A stretch of DNA of 64,000 bases from Vitrella brassicaformis (Eukaryota > Sar > Vitrellaceae). Positions within the stretch are counted from its first letter, which is position 1. Each line of letters begins with the position of its first letter. The notes beneath the pieces were generated by a model, which was not told the origin of the DNA, ran no database searches, and saw only the letters and a list, made by a program, of their open reading frames with translations. The stretch covers positions 275,936-339,935 of the forward strand of contig CDMY01000255.1 in the NCBI GenBank assembly GCA_001179505.1. Reading direction: 5' to 3'. Shown here one piece after another: positions 22,622 to 34,974 of the stretch. The position numbers were made by a program, and so were the translations under genes.

Positions 22622-25600
22622 GGCTATCAATGATGCACCGCACCCAGAGGATTGGGGGAAGGCAGGCGCCTCATCCACGTGTGTGTGTGTGTGTGTTTTT
22701 TTGCGTTGCCTTGATGCAGGCGGTTTGGTTGTGAGATCAGTGACGAGGGCGCGTCGCGGGAGGGGGTCGCTGCATAGCACGGCCTGGCGAGGCGAGGCGA
22801 GATGCGACGAATGAGAGCACGCCCGCGTTTACATTCTTGGTAATGCAGCTTTCCAGCCCCCCGCGATGCACTGACGGACTGACTGATGCGACACCCTATA
22901 CATACATAGATACGGAATGCGTTGACGTTTAATCCCCATGGATGGATGGATGGATGGATTTGTGGTGAGGTGACTGATGAATAGACGCAGGGCTCATCCA
23001 AATGAGTGTAGTTAGTGAGGGGACTGTGGTAGAAATGCAGTCACACGAGTGAGTCATCAGAGAGAGAAAGTCACCACACACACACACACCATACATAGAC
23101 ATAGCCACGCACACCACTAGGTTGTTAGCAAGTAAGTACCTTCCACCCACCCACCACACACACCACATACACCACACAAGGGCACACCACGCCAGCCACC
23201 TAAATGTGCACTGCACTCATCACATCACATCACATCACACACACAGAGAGGGAGGGAGAGATAGCACGGACGCACAGACGGATGGACGGACGCATGCACT
23301 GATGAATCAATCGGTGAGTGAGTGAGTGAGTGACTTGGCGAGTGAGGAGCGCTTCTTCCTTCCAACCATTGATGGATTGATTGCTGACTGACTGACTGAT
23401 TGATGGGTCGACCACCCACCATTCATTCATTACCACCTCCCTCCCCAGATGAACAGAGACTAGGCCACAATCACGCGCACATACCCAGTCACACACGGGG
23501 GGTGGGATGGAAGGGGAGGGGCCGGGGGGAGGGATACATCCAGCGGACGGACAGAACACTCATGACACAGTCATGACATGCACCCACGGAGTCGCGATAG
23601 ACGTCACACAACACAACACAACACACCTCGTTTCATTGATTGCGCCAACCCCCCCACCCACACCCACCGACCCACAAACCAACAGGAGATCGATCGAAAA
23701 TCGAAACTCATGCACGCTTCTTTGGCGCGTTATTTCATGCAGCCAGCCAGCCAGCCAGGCAGGCACATACACACACACGCAGCCCAACCCTCGACAGACA
23801 CACGAACCCCCCCTCCCCTCCACTAGCAAAAATAAAGTGACACACGCATCCTCCCCCTCCATACAGTCATCATCACGTAAGCATCACAGGGAAACGACAT
23901 ATAGATAGGGGTGAGAGAGACGGCCGGGGACGTGCTGTGCTGGGAATGACTAGCTCTTTGCCGTGGCGACTGTCGTATCGGGTAGAGTCGAGTAGGTGTT
24001 CTGTGTTGCGTCGGTTGCGGCCAAACAGGGCCTCACTGCACTGACTGCCGGTCCGCCGGCCAGTATAATAATAAAACTAAAGCGTGCGTGGGACACATCC
24101 CTCCCTCCCTCCCTCCCGCCCGCCCTGCGTGTGTTAAAACCATGTGGCTGCGGGGTGACCTCGCCCGACTCAACACAGACAGATCATTGAATGTGATAGA
24201 CACAGGACCGCCCCGCCCCGCACCCGTGCAGACACGCAAACGAAGGGAGATAGGTAGCGCTACAGATGGATGGATGTCCGATGGATTTGCCGATCAAGGC
24301 ACGGGAGGCAGGCAGGGATGCAGGTGAGTAGGCTGAAAAAGAGGAGGAAAGAGATAGATACGTCCCTACCTGAGGTGAGCCACTGACACGCACACAGGGA
24401 TGGATGCATCCACAACACACCACACCACACCACAACACAGCCTCCCTCCGTCCCTCCCAGCCCCCAGCCACACAAGCAGCCCTAAATGGTCTGTCGGCTG
24501 CAGGCAGGCAATGTGTAAGTAAGTGCGTGTATGTGTGTATGTGTGTTATGGTCGGGACGAAGAAAACATCCAGCTGCTGCGAGTGAGATGGACGACCGAC
24601 AAGGCAAACAAACATCATAAAAACCAAAAGCCCTTTCTTTCCTCTTCGTGGTGTCTGACTGTCTGTCTGTCTATCGAGGGTCACAAAAATGGTGGCGTCG
24701 CGTCGCGTCAACCGTACCGGTATGAAAACATAAATAGGCCACAAACCAACCAACCACACACACACTCAGATCCATCCATTATGCAGCCAGCCAGCCACAG
24801 CCATCCATCCGGCCACCCATCAAGACAAACAATCCTCAAAGTAAAAAAATACGTCTTGTCCATCCCCTGCCTGTCTGTCTGTCTTGTTTCTCCTTACTTG
24901 ACATTTCCCATTCACTCACTCACGAATAAATGGTCTCATCTCACCTCACCCCCTCCCTCCCTCCCTCCCCCTTAATAAATACTGTTTAGACACGCACCGC
25001 AGCAGCCAGACACACAAGGACACACCAGCCAGCCAGCCAGCCAGCCAACTGTCCGTCAACCGCTCACAGATCGACTCCTGTTCGTTTGTATGCAGGTGTG
25101 TACGCATCCGGGGTGCCATTCATTGGTCCATTCGATCATTCATTCATAATACAAACCTTCTGCGGCTGGACGCAGTCCCCCCAACAAACAAGACACACCG
25201 ACACACAACGACGTCCGACACACCACACCCATCCGCCCGCGTACACACACCGTACAAACCACAAGCCCGCAAAGTGAGGGGCAGAAAAGCCATAAAAGAC
25301 CCAACAGGGCGGAGGCAGGCAGGCAGGCAGGTCAAGAGAGGTACTTACTGTGCAGGCAGGCCAAGTGAGCCGAGTGTCCCCCTCTGATCAAATTATGGGG
25401 GCCTGCGGGACTCGCTCGTTGGTTGATAGACACAGGTGCACAGACAGGCAAGACACGCAGGCAGGCAGGCAGGCAGACAGGTCAGAAAGGAGTAGACGAG
25501 AGAAAAGGCGAGGAAAGAAAAAGAAACCCCTAAACCCCCATGACAACTACCCCACCCCGCCCCGCCCCGCCCGACCAACCCATAGCGACACGAAAAGACA

Positions 25601-27740
25601 CATCCGACCAGCCAGCCAGCCGACCGACCGACCGACCAATCACGGCACGAATGCATCCTCATGACATGTATGTATGTATGTGTGTATGCTTGTACGTATG
25701 TGTTGATGGGAGTCGTGATGTGGCCGGCCCTGGCCAGCTGACATGACAAACAGTCGGTCCCGAATCTAGCGGGCTGCCGTCCGCCCTCAATGGCATGGTG
25801 TATGTGTGTGTGTGTGTGTCTGTGTGTGTGATAGCTGTCTGGCTGTCTCCATCTCAACAGCCGCGAGCAGCTTAGCTGACCTGTGTGTGTGTCATCGCCA
25901 TCAAAAACTGCCAATGTGACTACCCAACCACCACCCACCGAGCCCACTGACCTACCGGCCTCTCTCTCCCCTCCCCCCCACTCACTCACAGAAAGCGTCA
26001 AACCCTCCATCCATCCCTTTCTTGCTTTCCCCACTATGCACGCATTTAGTTGCATCCCATTCACCCACAGTCAACCATATCGTCCCCACACAGCACCAAT
26101 AAACGTCAAGAGTCCAATGAATCAATCAAACACCAGCAGACAAACAAACACGATGGACAGACAGACAGACGAATAGGACAAAAGACCAAAGACAGACAGG
26201 CGTTACAAAACATGACCCGCCCCTGGGCTGGTCTATGGTATGGACGCAGGTAGGGAGGTAGGTAGGCAGGTATCTTACGAAGGAACACAGCACACCACGA
26301 CACGGCTTAACACATAGAGGGAGGGATACATGGATGGATGATGCGCGGAGGGGGGAGAGAGAGGGAGGGAAGGCGCAGAAGGGAGGGGACGGAGAAGGGC
26401 ACTGTTCCGTTGGTTCTCTTGCTTCGCTCCCCGTCCCTCCCTTCCGTGGCCATCATCGCATCGTCTATCCATCTATCATATCACGTGTGTAAGTATGTAT
26501 GTATGTCTGTATTGTATGGTATGCATATATATTGATTTATGTATCCATCCATCAATCCATTCATCCATCCATCCGTCCATGAAGGGAGGGATTATTCCAT
26601 ATAAAATCATAAATGTGGACGAGACACCTCACACACGCGCCGGCCCGGCCCGGCCCAGCACGGCCCCTCGCGTGTGTCAGGTGGTCCTCCGGACGTCCGC
26701 ACGCCATCCGTCACCACCACACGTCTTCATGAAGCATGGACCGTACAACACACAACACACAGCACACAGCACACATGACAGCGGGCAGGGCAGGGAGGGG
26801 AAAGGACAAACCAGGGGTACTTATGAGTTAGCTGAGTCTGTAAAAACAGCGCCACCCACGCACATCAATCACATCATGCTCGTTGCTGTCTCTGTCTGGC
26901 AGCTCAAATGTTGGCATCTACGTATGTAGGTAAAGCTTGACATGACATATGAACTCACGCACTCACTCACTCACTCATCGATCCATCCACTGATTGACGT
27001 CGCCACCGAGAATGACCACTAGCACACCACAGGCGGAGTCAGTATCGTATGCAGGTATGCAAGTGTGAAAATGCATGTATGTTTGTGTGCATTGTATGCA
27101 GGGGGGGCAAAGAGGGCAAAATCGCCCACCCATCCTCATTCATTCATTCATTCATTACTCATTCCATCCCTGCCTGACGTCCTCAAAAACATCAATCAGC
27201 TGGTGGATGGATGGATGGATGGACCTCGTGCTGTGTCTGTAGTGGCGTGTGGTGGGATGCGATGTGCGCCCTCACTGCGAATTGCATTACCTGCAGCTGG
27301 CACTGCCCAAATCCCCCCCGCCCCCTCCTGTCTGTCTGTCTGTCTGTCTGTATGCAATCCAATCCACGAATGCACACCAAGGCGACAACGAATCGTGTGC
27401 ACCACTCGGCACAAACAATGCCCTCCCCTCCGGGCACGTTATAAAGAGCATCACACACACACGCACACACACACACAACAAAGAAACCGAAATTGGCTGG
27501 CTGGCATGCTTCCTTTGCTTCACGGTTGAAACAACTGACAGGCAGGCAGGCAGGCAGGGGAGGGAAAGAGGCAGGACAGGGCAGCAGGAGGCAAGACATA
27601 CAGTAACTGACTGACAATCAAGGCAGCCTGGCAGCAGGCTGGTGGGCGGCGAGCGACAAGGCACCTTTCTCACACATTATACACTCATCCAGAGGCTGGT
27701 TGCACTTCGCTGGCCCTTCCCTCATCTCTCCTTCCTGTCG
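22622..27740. other. 5.1 kb gene desert rich in microsatellites
   Basis: This lies between the convergent MFS and CCCH genes. It holds CACA/TGTG runs, GGAT arrays, CCCT tracts (about 24101, 24953) and short CCAGC arrays (about 25028). Crossing open frames are repeat-derived. I see no gene, tRNA or mobile-element protein. Confidence 0.6.
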
Positions 27741-30700
27741 CTATATGCGCCTGCCGGTCGTCGGCTGCTGATGCTGCAGTCCCCTGAAGGGCGTCATTTC
27801 GTGTCGGTTGAGGACGTTCATGTGGTCTGGCGGGTGGGTGAGGCCATCCTCCTCGGCCACCTCCTCGTACCCACACGCGTCGTCGCTCTTAAACACCACC
27901 GAGTCTGTGTTATTGTGGTCCAGGCCTATGATCGGCTGCACGTTGGCCAGGAAGTCCGTCAGGAACCGGTCGTTGCTGGCGTCCCACTCGTCGCTCTCGC
28001 GTGCAGACGGCAGCGGCACCGGGTGGGCTGAGGAGAAGAAGGACGAGCCCGAGAGAATAAGGGACGCATCCGACTGGGTACCCAGGGCCATCGACTGGGA
28101 CAAGACGGACGGCGTGGGCGCCTGAGTGGAGAAGTTGGACGAGGGGGACTGGCCGGCAACGACACTCATGCTGTCCGACATGTGCTCGCACGACATCCCC
28201 GGGGGCTGCGACGTGCTCCTCTTGCTCGACGACCGCAGCATCTGGTGGACAAGCTTGCCCGACCCCACTGCGGATGTCGTGGCATCCTCGCGATGGTTGC
28301 TGCCGTCAATGGCCAGGAACGACAGGGGGAAGCAGCACGACGCCGGCGGAGGGGAGGAGCCATGCGTCCCGCCCTCCCTGACGTACGAGTGGCTTCTCGA
28401 TGGCTCATCCTGTCGTGCGTCCTCGATGCCCTGCTCTGGCGTGTCGTCTGTAGACCGCGGCTGACGCGATCGCCTCTCGAGGAAAGGCGGGAAGGGCGGG
28501 GGAGGCGGCGGAGGGACAGACGACGATGAGTGCTCATCATGCGCCATCACATCCCTCTGCTGCTGCTGCTGCTGCTGCGCTGGTGCCTCCTTGCACTCTC
28601 GGTGCTGGGTGGGCGGCGAGCGTGTAGGTGGCGGGGGAGGCGGCAAGTACGGCACGTGCACCTCCCCTCCGAGATGGTCGCTGCGAGAGCCCCGGCCGCT
28701 CGATGAAGCCTCGTCGCGGACACTGCTTGCTGACCACTCGGCCTCGTACACAGCCGGCAGCCTGCACACACACGCACCAAGCCGACATCTCTCCTTGGCT
28801 GCCCCTTTCCATGTGTGAATCGTGCGTCCTCACGATAGATGCGATCCGAATCGTTGATGTCCCGGGCTCTCTTGCTCCACCGATCGGCCTCTGGTGGACA
28901 TCGACTGGGTGTCCGACGGCGAGAAGGCGCGCGGACGACCGGTGTCCGCCCCGAAGTAGGTGTCGGGGATGCTCGCCGTAGACCTGGAAGTGGTCAGCGT
29001 CCGGTCGCCCACCGAGAAGAGAGTGGTGCTGGTGAGAGTCCGAGAAGACTGCGGGATAAACGGCGGGGCGGGGCGGCTGGTGGAGTCATGGGACGTGTGC
29101 AGCCAGGTGTCATCCTCTGCCGTGAAGCTTCGAGTGAGCTGTTTCCGTCTCCTGGGCTCTCCAATGCCATGCGCGCCGTCCGAGTCGCCCGACAGAAGCT
29201 TGCTGTCCATGTGCAGCGCTCGCATGAGTGCGATCGGCACCTGCTCATGCGGCGGTTTGTGGCTTGGTGGCATCGGGGGTGGCTTCTCGGTCGACGACAG
29301 TGAAGAGGATGAGGCGATTGACCCACCGCCGTGCGTCATGGGCTGGCTCGGCCTCCGAGTCGAGATGCTCCGCTCCTCCCGCCGCAGATAGTCCGACACC
29401 TGCCTCTTCTCGACGAGTGGCAGGCTGCTGGCGTGCCCCTCAGGCGTGTCAGGCGGGGGCGGGGGCGGTGGAGTGGGCGTCGGGGCGGGTGTTGACGGGG
29501 TCAGGTCGTCGTGATACGATGGGGGTGGACTGCGGGGCGTCAGACCGCTCGGCCGCACCGGGTAGACGGACAGTAATGGTGGCGGTGGCTGGCGAGATTG
29601 ACCTCTGCCGACAGACGATGACCTCCTCTCCCTGGCGTGCGAGTCGAAGTTGAGGCTGTTGGGGACGACGGGCACCTTGACCATCTCCATCGGGGGCATC
29701 GCCAGCACACCCTCACCCTCCTCAGCCTCTGCTGACGGAGGGAGGGGCTGCTGCTGATGCTCGCGCGCAAGGGCTGTCGTCCTGGCGTAGTCTTCGCTGG
29801 AGTCGAGAAGGTCTCCGCGGTGGTAGTGTGTCTGGGGTGTGGGCAGCCGTCCCCTGTAGGGACCGGACCGCTCGCGACCGATGGGAGGGAAACCGGGAGG
29901 GGGCGGCGGAGGCGTCAGGGCCCTAGGTGGAGCACCAACAAACCATGCATCGCATCGCTTCAAACCCGCTGTTCGGTTCCATCTGTGTGCGTGCCTGGCC
30001 TTACGGTGGTGTCGAGAAGGGCAGTGTCGGATTGGCCAGTCGTCTAAGAGCCGACGGCTCGAGAGTCGACGGGGTCGATGAGGTGGGGGGTGGGGGCGGT
30101 GGCGGTGGAGGAGGTGGTGGCTGCTCGTGCATCGGTGCACCATAATGCCTCCGCTCGGCGCCCATGCTGCCTCCTCTTCCCCGCCCTTGTCGCCTGAGCA
30201 TCAGCTGCTGCAGCCCGGTGCCGGATGGTGCAGTGTATGGCTTGACGGGTGACTCCAGCTCATGCATGCGGCCCTCCTCCCGACCGCCCCTCATGTGGCG
30301 TCCCATGGCCTCCAGGATCTCAGACACACGATAGCGGCCACTCGATGGCGAGAGGGGAGGGTGTACGGGGGTCGGCTCGGGGGGCCTCGCGCTGCCGGGA
30401 ATGGATGGTGGCGGGGGCACGTGTGCTGGCGGCATTTCCGGGGGTGGGGGTGGTGGCACCGATGACGGAGGGGCGGGCTGAGACGGCGTGCACGGCGGGA
30501 TCAGCTTGTGCTCAAAACCCTTTGGCATCGACTGGTGCTGAGGACAAACACACAGCGCGAAAGGGGCGAGTTGGTTGTTTGATATGCCTTCGTCAGTCTG
30601 TGCGTTCCTGTCCACCTGATACTGCATAGCGATTTCGGCCTTGACGATGGCAAGTGCCTTCGCTGCCAGCCTGCAGACACTCAGACAGACAGACAGACAG

Positions 30701-32210
30701 ACAGACAGGCAGACGCATTGGCTGCTTTGCCGGGCTGTGTGCATTTCGTCCTTCGTAGCGTACCGTTTTTTCTTCGACACGCGATTGCGCTTCTTGGGTG
30801 GGTGAGGAAAGTGACCTGACAGCCACCCAACCAACGGACGGACATGCGCAGAGGACGGGGTGCTAGGCCGGTTTTATCTTTGTGAGGCGCTTACAGAAGA
30901 GACATCTGTAGCCGTTCTGGCATCCCTTGGTGTGCGCAAACACACACGGCTTGCACTGACCTGATTGATTCATCCATCCAGGAAAAGGCACTCGAGCAAC
31001 GGTGAATGACTGACCTCGAGTGTGCGTACCGTACCTTGGCTGTGTAGTAGTGACCCGACGCTGAGAAGGTTGCCGTGAGAGTCACGGGGGATGTAGGCCA
31101 AAACCTCAGCTGGGATTATCTGCATCCATGTCAAACACAGAGGAAGCGAGTCAACAATCCGCTGTCTTGAGTGGCTCAATGAGTGAATGAGTGAGTGAGT
31201 GAATGATTGAGTGACTCACTTTGAGTGCGTTCTTTTCTTCATCAATCCACGCCTCGACGTCCGCGTCCAAACTCGTCAACGTCGTACTCTAGAGGCATAA
31301 CAGGCAGTGGATGGCTTCATTGCTTGTTGCTTCCTTGTTTGCTCCTCTCACCTCTTCCGATCCGTCTTTCCATATGAAGTCGAGTGCCTTCAAAACCTTC
31401 GGATCGCGAGCACCGCCAGCCGCAGAGCCCTTGAGTATCCTGCTCAGTGTCTTCTCCAACGATCGAACCTTGTGCACACAACACAAACACAACAGAACAC
31501 ATGTACATATACATATACACACACAGATCGATCGCGCGTACGCACCTGTTCGACACCGTCTCCCTCGTCACGTTCCTCGTCGTCCTCTTCGTCGTGATCG
31601 CCCTCGCTGGCCGCCTCATCGTCAAGGACACCGTGGGTAGGCGACTCCCGATGACCCAGCGACGGGTGCGGCTGGATGTACGAGGACGGCGGAGGTGACA
31701 TGGGAGGAGGGGGCGGGGGACGAACGCCTACTGCACACACAAGCAGCGACACCGACAGGGAAGCAATACATTTAATGACACAAGCAAGGCAGACAGGCAG
31801 TCAGTTCTGTCTTTCGTTATTCTCTCTGACTTGTGTTCATCAGTGGAGTGACAGTGGGAAGTACCTGCTTTTGGCGTGACGTCTGCCGCCCGGTACGCCT
31901 GTGCCGCCCTGTGCCCGCCCGGCCACTCCGTCGGCCGCGTAGCACTGGCAGCGCCTTCGCCATAAGGTGGCGGGGGCGGCCTGGTCCGTTCCCAAGGAAT
32001 CTCCTGCTGCGTGTAGTCGGCACGAAAGGCAGCTCGCTCGGACGTCGACAAGACGAACGGAGAGATAATGCCCCGCCCACTGTGCTGCCGGCTGCGGGCT
32101 GCTGCTGACGGCACCTCGCCTAAGCGGATGGTCTGACGCGATGCCTGCTCGTCGCGAGCACTGCTGGAGGGAGGGGAGGGAGGGGGCAGCTCCTGCTGGT
32201 GAGGTTGCAT
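27741..32210 (-). CDS. CCCH-type zinc-finger protein with long proline-rich C-terminus
   Basis: Eleven exons (31865-32210, 31546-31730, 31352-31468, 31220-31288, 31035-31119, 30895-30960, 30764-30815, 30616-30670, 30005-30537, 28834-29922, 27741-28761) total 3618 nt, giving 1205 aa. The zinc finger is assembled from four exons: SVGSLLHS, then QCKPCVFAHTKGCQNGYRC, then LFCHFPHPPKKRNRVSKKKR. This SxGSxxH...CxPCxF...GCxxGxxCxxCH pattern is the CCCH type abundant in dinoflagellates; such proteins are thought to bind RNA. The other 900 residues are low complexity: repeated runs of 6-12 Pro, Ser-rich blocks, an Asp/Glu tract and a Gln run (28559-28580). A region with IIPAEVLAYIPRD precedes the finger. 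Most of the C-terminus looks disordered. ATG at 32210; a TTG-initiated frame just upstream is not needed. Confidence 0.8.
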
Positions 32211-32619
32211 AGCCGACAATCACCGCGAAGGCCGCTCAATGCCCGATGCCCGATGGCAGGATCTGGACGCCAGGACGCCAGCGTCAGGGGCAGCCGGCGC
32301 GCGACGAGAGCGTGCACCCCAGCTGCTGTGGCGAGTCCAACTTCTTGTGCTTCTGCCGTCTCTCCATCGCTGCGTGAGGGACGGACTGGTGATCGTCAAA
32401 TTTGCGTTCGTTCTCGAATCTCCCCCTCAAAATCCTCAGGAACCAGAAGGGCTACCACTCACTGGCCGTCGGCAGACACGCCGGCCCTCCCACTGCCCCT
32501 CTAGAATAGCGAGCTCAAAATTTCGGCTAAGCTCGCAGACGAAGAGAGCCGGACTCTCTCTTTTGCCTCGATCTCAGGAAAGGGAGGACAATCACACGGC
32601 ATAGACAGACTGAGTTGAT
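32211..32619. promoter_or_regulatory. Divergent spacer between CCCH and Elongin-A-like genes
   Basis: A 409 bp spacer lies between opposite start codons. It contains CTAAGCTCGCAGAC (32526-32539) and TAGCGAGCTCAAAATTT (32507-32523), two versions of the element that sits near the YbaK and mutarotase start codons. Confidence 0.45.
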
Positions 32620-34326
32620 ATGGCGAGCTCGTTAGATGATCCCGGCCGTGGTCTTTTTCTCTCTTTGTTCGGCGAGGCCCCGAAGAAGCGTGTGGAATCC
32701 CAAGAGGAGCGTGACATATCCGCCAGCACGTCCGCTGAGACGCCGCGAGAGGCCGCACAGCAGCCCCAACCCAGTGCCCCCGTGCAGCACCCTTCTCACC
32801 CGAGCACTGCCCCAGCAGCCCGGCATCTCGACGCCATCAACGTCGATGCGCCCGGGGTGCCCAAGTTGTCGACACTTTGCCTGCAGAAGCTAAGGGCGCA
32901 GCGAACCCGGGTTGTCGTCGATGCCAACATCCCTGACAGTCAGCTCAAGACCATATACCAAGGTGGGTGGCGGGTGCACAGCACAGGGAGGAGAAGAGGA
33001 ACAAGAGATCGGTCTTCTGTGCTGTCGTCCACCCGTATCGCTGTCCGTTGGTGTGTGCGCCGTGTGATCAGGTGCCAGCATTGAGGAGTTGGAGAGGTGC
33101 GAACGGATCCACCCGCAGCGTCAGACGCTGGTCAGCAGGATGGCGTGGCAGCACCTGTGGCGTGATGCCGTCAAGTCACACTTGAGACACGTATGGACAA
33201 CAAGCACGCCCACATACACACCAGGGGGAGGGAGGCCAATGACTCGCTGCTGCTGTGTCGTGTGCTGGTTGTTTGTTGGTCAGCAAAAACACGTGTTGGA
33301 TCAGCGCAAGCCCAAACAGAGCTGGCGCACCTTCTATCTCACCATCAAGCAGAAGCAGCAGGAGCGGCTCAAGTGAGCACGGGCGCGGGGCACACTACTC
33401 AGACAGACGATGGACAACGAACACCTGCCCACCACACCACAGCACACCACATAACACATATGTTTCCTTCCCTCTGCCTGCAGGGCTGCCTCAGCGATGG
33501 CGAAAGAAAAGTAACGCCTGGCCACCACACGCGAAGTGAGCAAGTGTGACTCACATGTCCCTCGGCCGCCGCCTGTGTATCAGGTACCGTGAGAGTGAGG
33601 ATTCCAAGAAGTCCATCAATGTCGTGTCGCACGCTGCCGAGCCGTCCAAGCGACGGTCCAAGGCCAAGGCGGGACAGGCCACCGCCCCCCTCAAGCTGGG
33701 GCCACATGCGGACTTGGTCGTCAACTTTGGCGGCTCGAAGAGCTCGCAAACACGCAAGACCACCACCAAATCCAAGACGGTGAGAGGAGAGGGATCGGAC
33801 AGGTGGCGTTGTGTCGGTGAGCACCTGAAGGGATATTTGTTGTTCAGGTGAAGCGTGAGAAGACCAATGCGCACGTCATGGTACATATCCAGACATGCAC
33901 GACTTGTGAATGATGCCGTGTGGGTGTCCCTGTTGGCTCTGCATCTGTTTGACGGCATATGGACCACCAACAGAAGCCCAAAGGTGGATGGATGAGATGA
34001 GATGGATGGGACCCAACTCAGACACACCACCGTGTAGCTGGTTTCCGTATGTGTGGTATGTCTGTGTTCGTTCAGTTGTGGGTGGCGTGGAGCAGCCGGT
34101 TCGTCAGCAGCCTGGGCAGCTTGGATACAATGGGCTGCCACGGGAGATCAAGGTCACCAAGGACAGCTACAAGCCCCAATACCTGGTGCCACCTGAGCCA
34201 CAGCGCCAGGCGAAGAGGGGTCGCAGCAGCAGCCCTGCGAAGGAGCGGATCAGCAGCCCTCAGCGAGCAAGAAGCAGCAGCCCCACGCCTCCACTCAAGA
34301 AGGCCAAGTGGCAGAAGACCGACTGA
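32620..34326 (+). CDS. Elongin-A-like protein
   Basis: Eight exons (32620-32962, 33072-33190, 33284-33372, 33484-33510, 33584-33779, 33848-33880, 33974-33983, 34076-34326) total 1068 nt, giving 355 aa. The core matches the Elongin A family: LSTLCLQKLRAQ with IPDSQLKTIYQ (BC-box region), SIEELERCERIHP, then LWRDAVKSHL and KQSWRTFYLTIKQKQQERLK. In animals and yeast, Elongin A stimulates RNA polymerase II elongation and acts in a cullin ligase with Elongin B/C. Exon 7 is a 10-nt microexon (AAGCCCAAAG) that alone restores the frame between exon 6 and exon 8. The C-terminus is basic with SSSP/SSP repeats (RSSSPAKER, RARSSSPTPP) resembling RS-type phosphorylation sites, and ends in a Lys-rich tail, a plausible nuclear signal. 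Confidence 0.82.
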
Positions 34327-34974
34327 CTGTGATTGACTTATCCCTATCGATGGTTAAGACGGGATACGCCTAGCAGATGCACACATCCGACCGCCTTTTT
34401 GCCCGACGACACCGGGTTTGTTTTTCCTAAGACGAATTGCATGTGCGTGTCGCTCGCTGAGTGAGTGAGTGAGTCTGGTGTGTCTGTTGTCCATACTCCT
34501 AAGACCAGAGTGCGCAAGAATGTGTGGTTGTAGCGCGTGTGTATGAGTGCGCGCGTCTGATGTTTCCCCCGTCCCTAAATGGATATGGGGTGTCCGTATC
34601 TTCGCAATTCAGGTGGACGGCACACGTAGGAAGGGAGGAAGACAGGGGTGAAACGTGCATTGGCGACAGCCGTTTGTAGGGGTGGACCAGGCCTGTCTGC
34701 ATGTATGAGGATTGCTTGCGTCCGTACGTTCAGACGCAGAGGAAGTATTTGGTCATCAATCGATATTTAAATGCAGCACTCACTTATTGTACACACACAC
34801 TCACACACAGAAACGATGGCGTCTCTCTCTGTCTGTCTGTCTGCTCTAGTTCTGATTGCTACGGCTCCTTCCCCGAGCCCTCGTCGGCATCAACCAGACA
34901 TAGAGACAGAGATTACAGATTTACACGTGACTGTCATAGGTCACCGAAGCCTGTCTGTCTGTGACCTATGCCAG
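34327..34974. other. Convergent intergenic region
   Basis: 648 bp lie between the stop codons of the Elongin-A-like and polycystin genes. It is mildly AT-richer than its surroundings, with TG and GAGT repeats. No gene is seen; it presumably holds both 3' UTRs. Confidence 0.4.

Noticed and set aside
28839-29303. Plus-strand frames opposite the CCCH gene
   Set aside because: They are antisense shadows of the Pro/Ser-rich C-terminus, which lacks stops on both strands.
32211-32223. TTG or GTG starts for the CCCH gene
   Set aside because: Non-ATG starts are not expected here, and an ATG follows at 32210 in the same frame.
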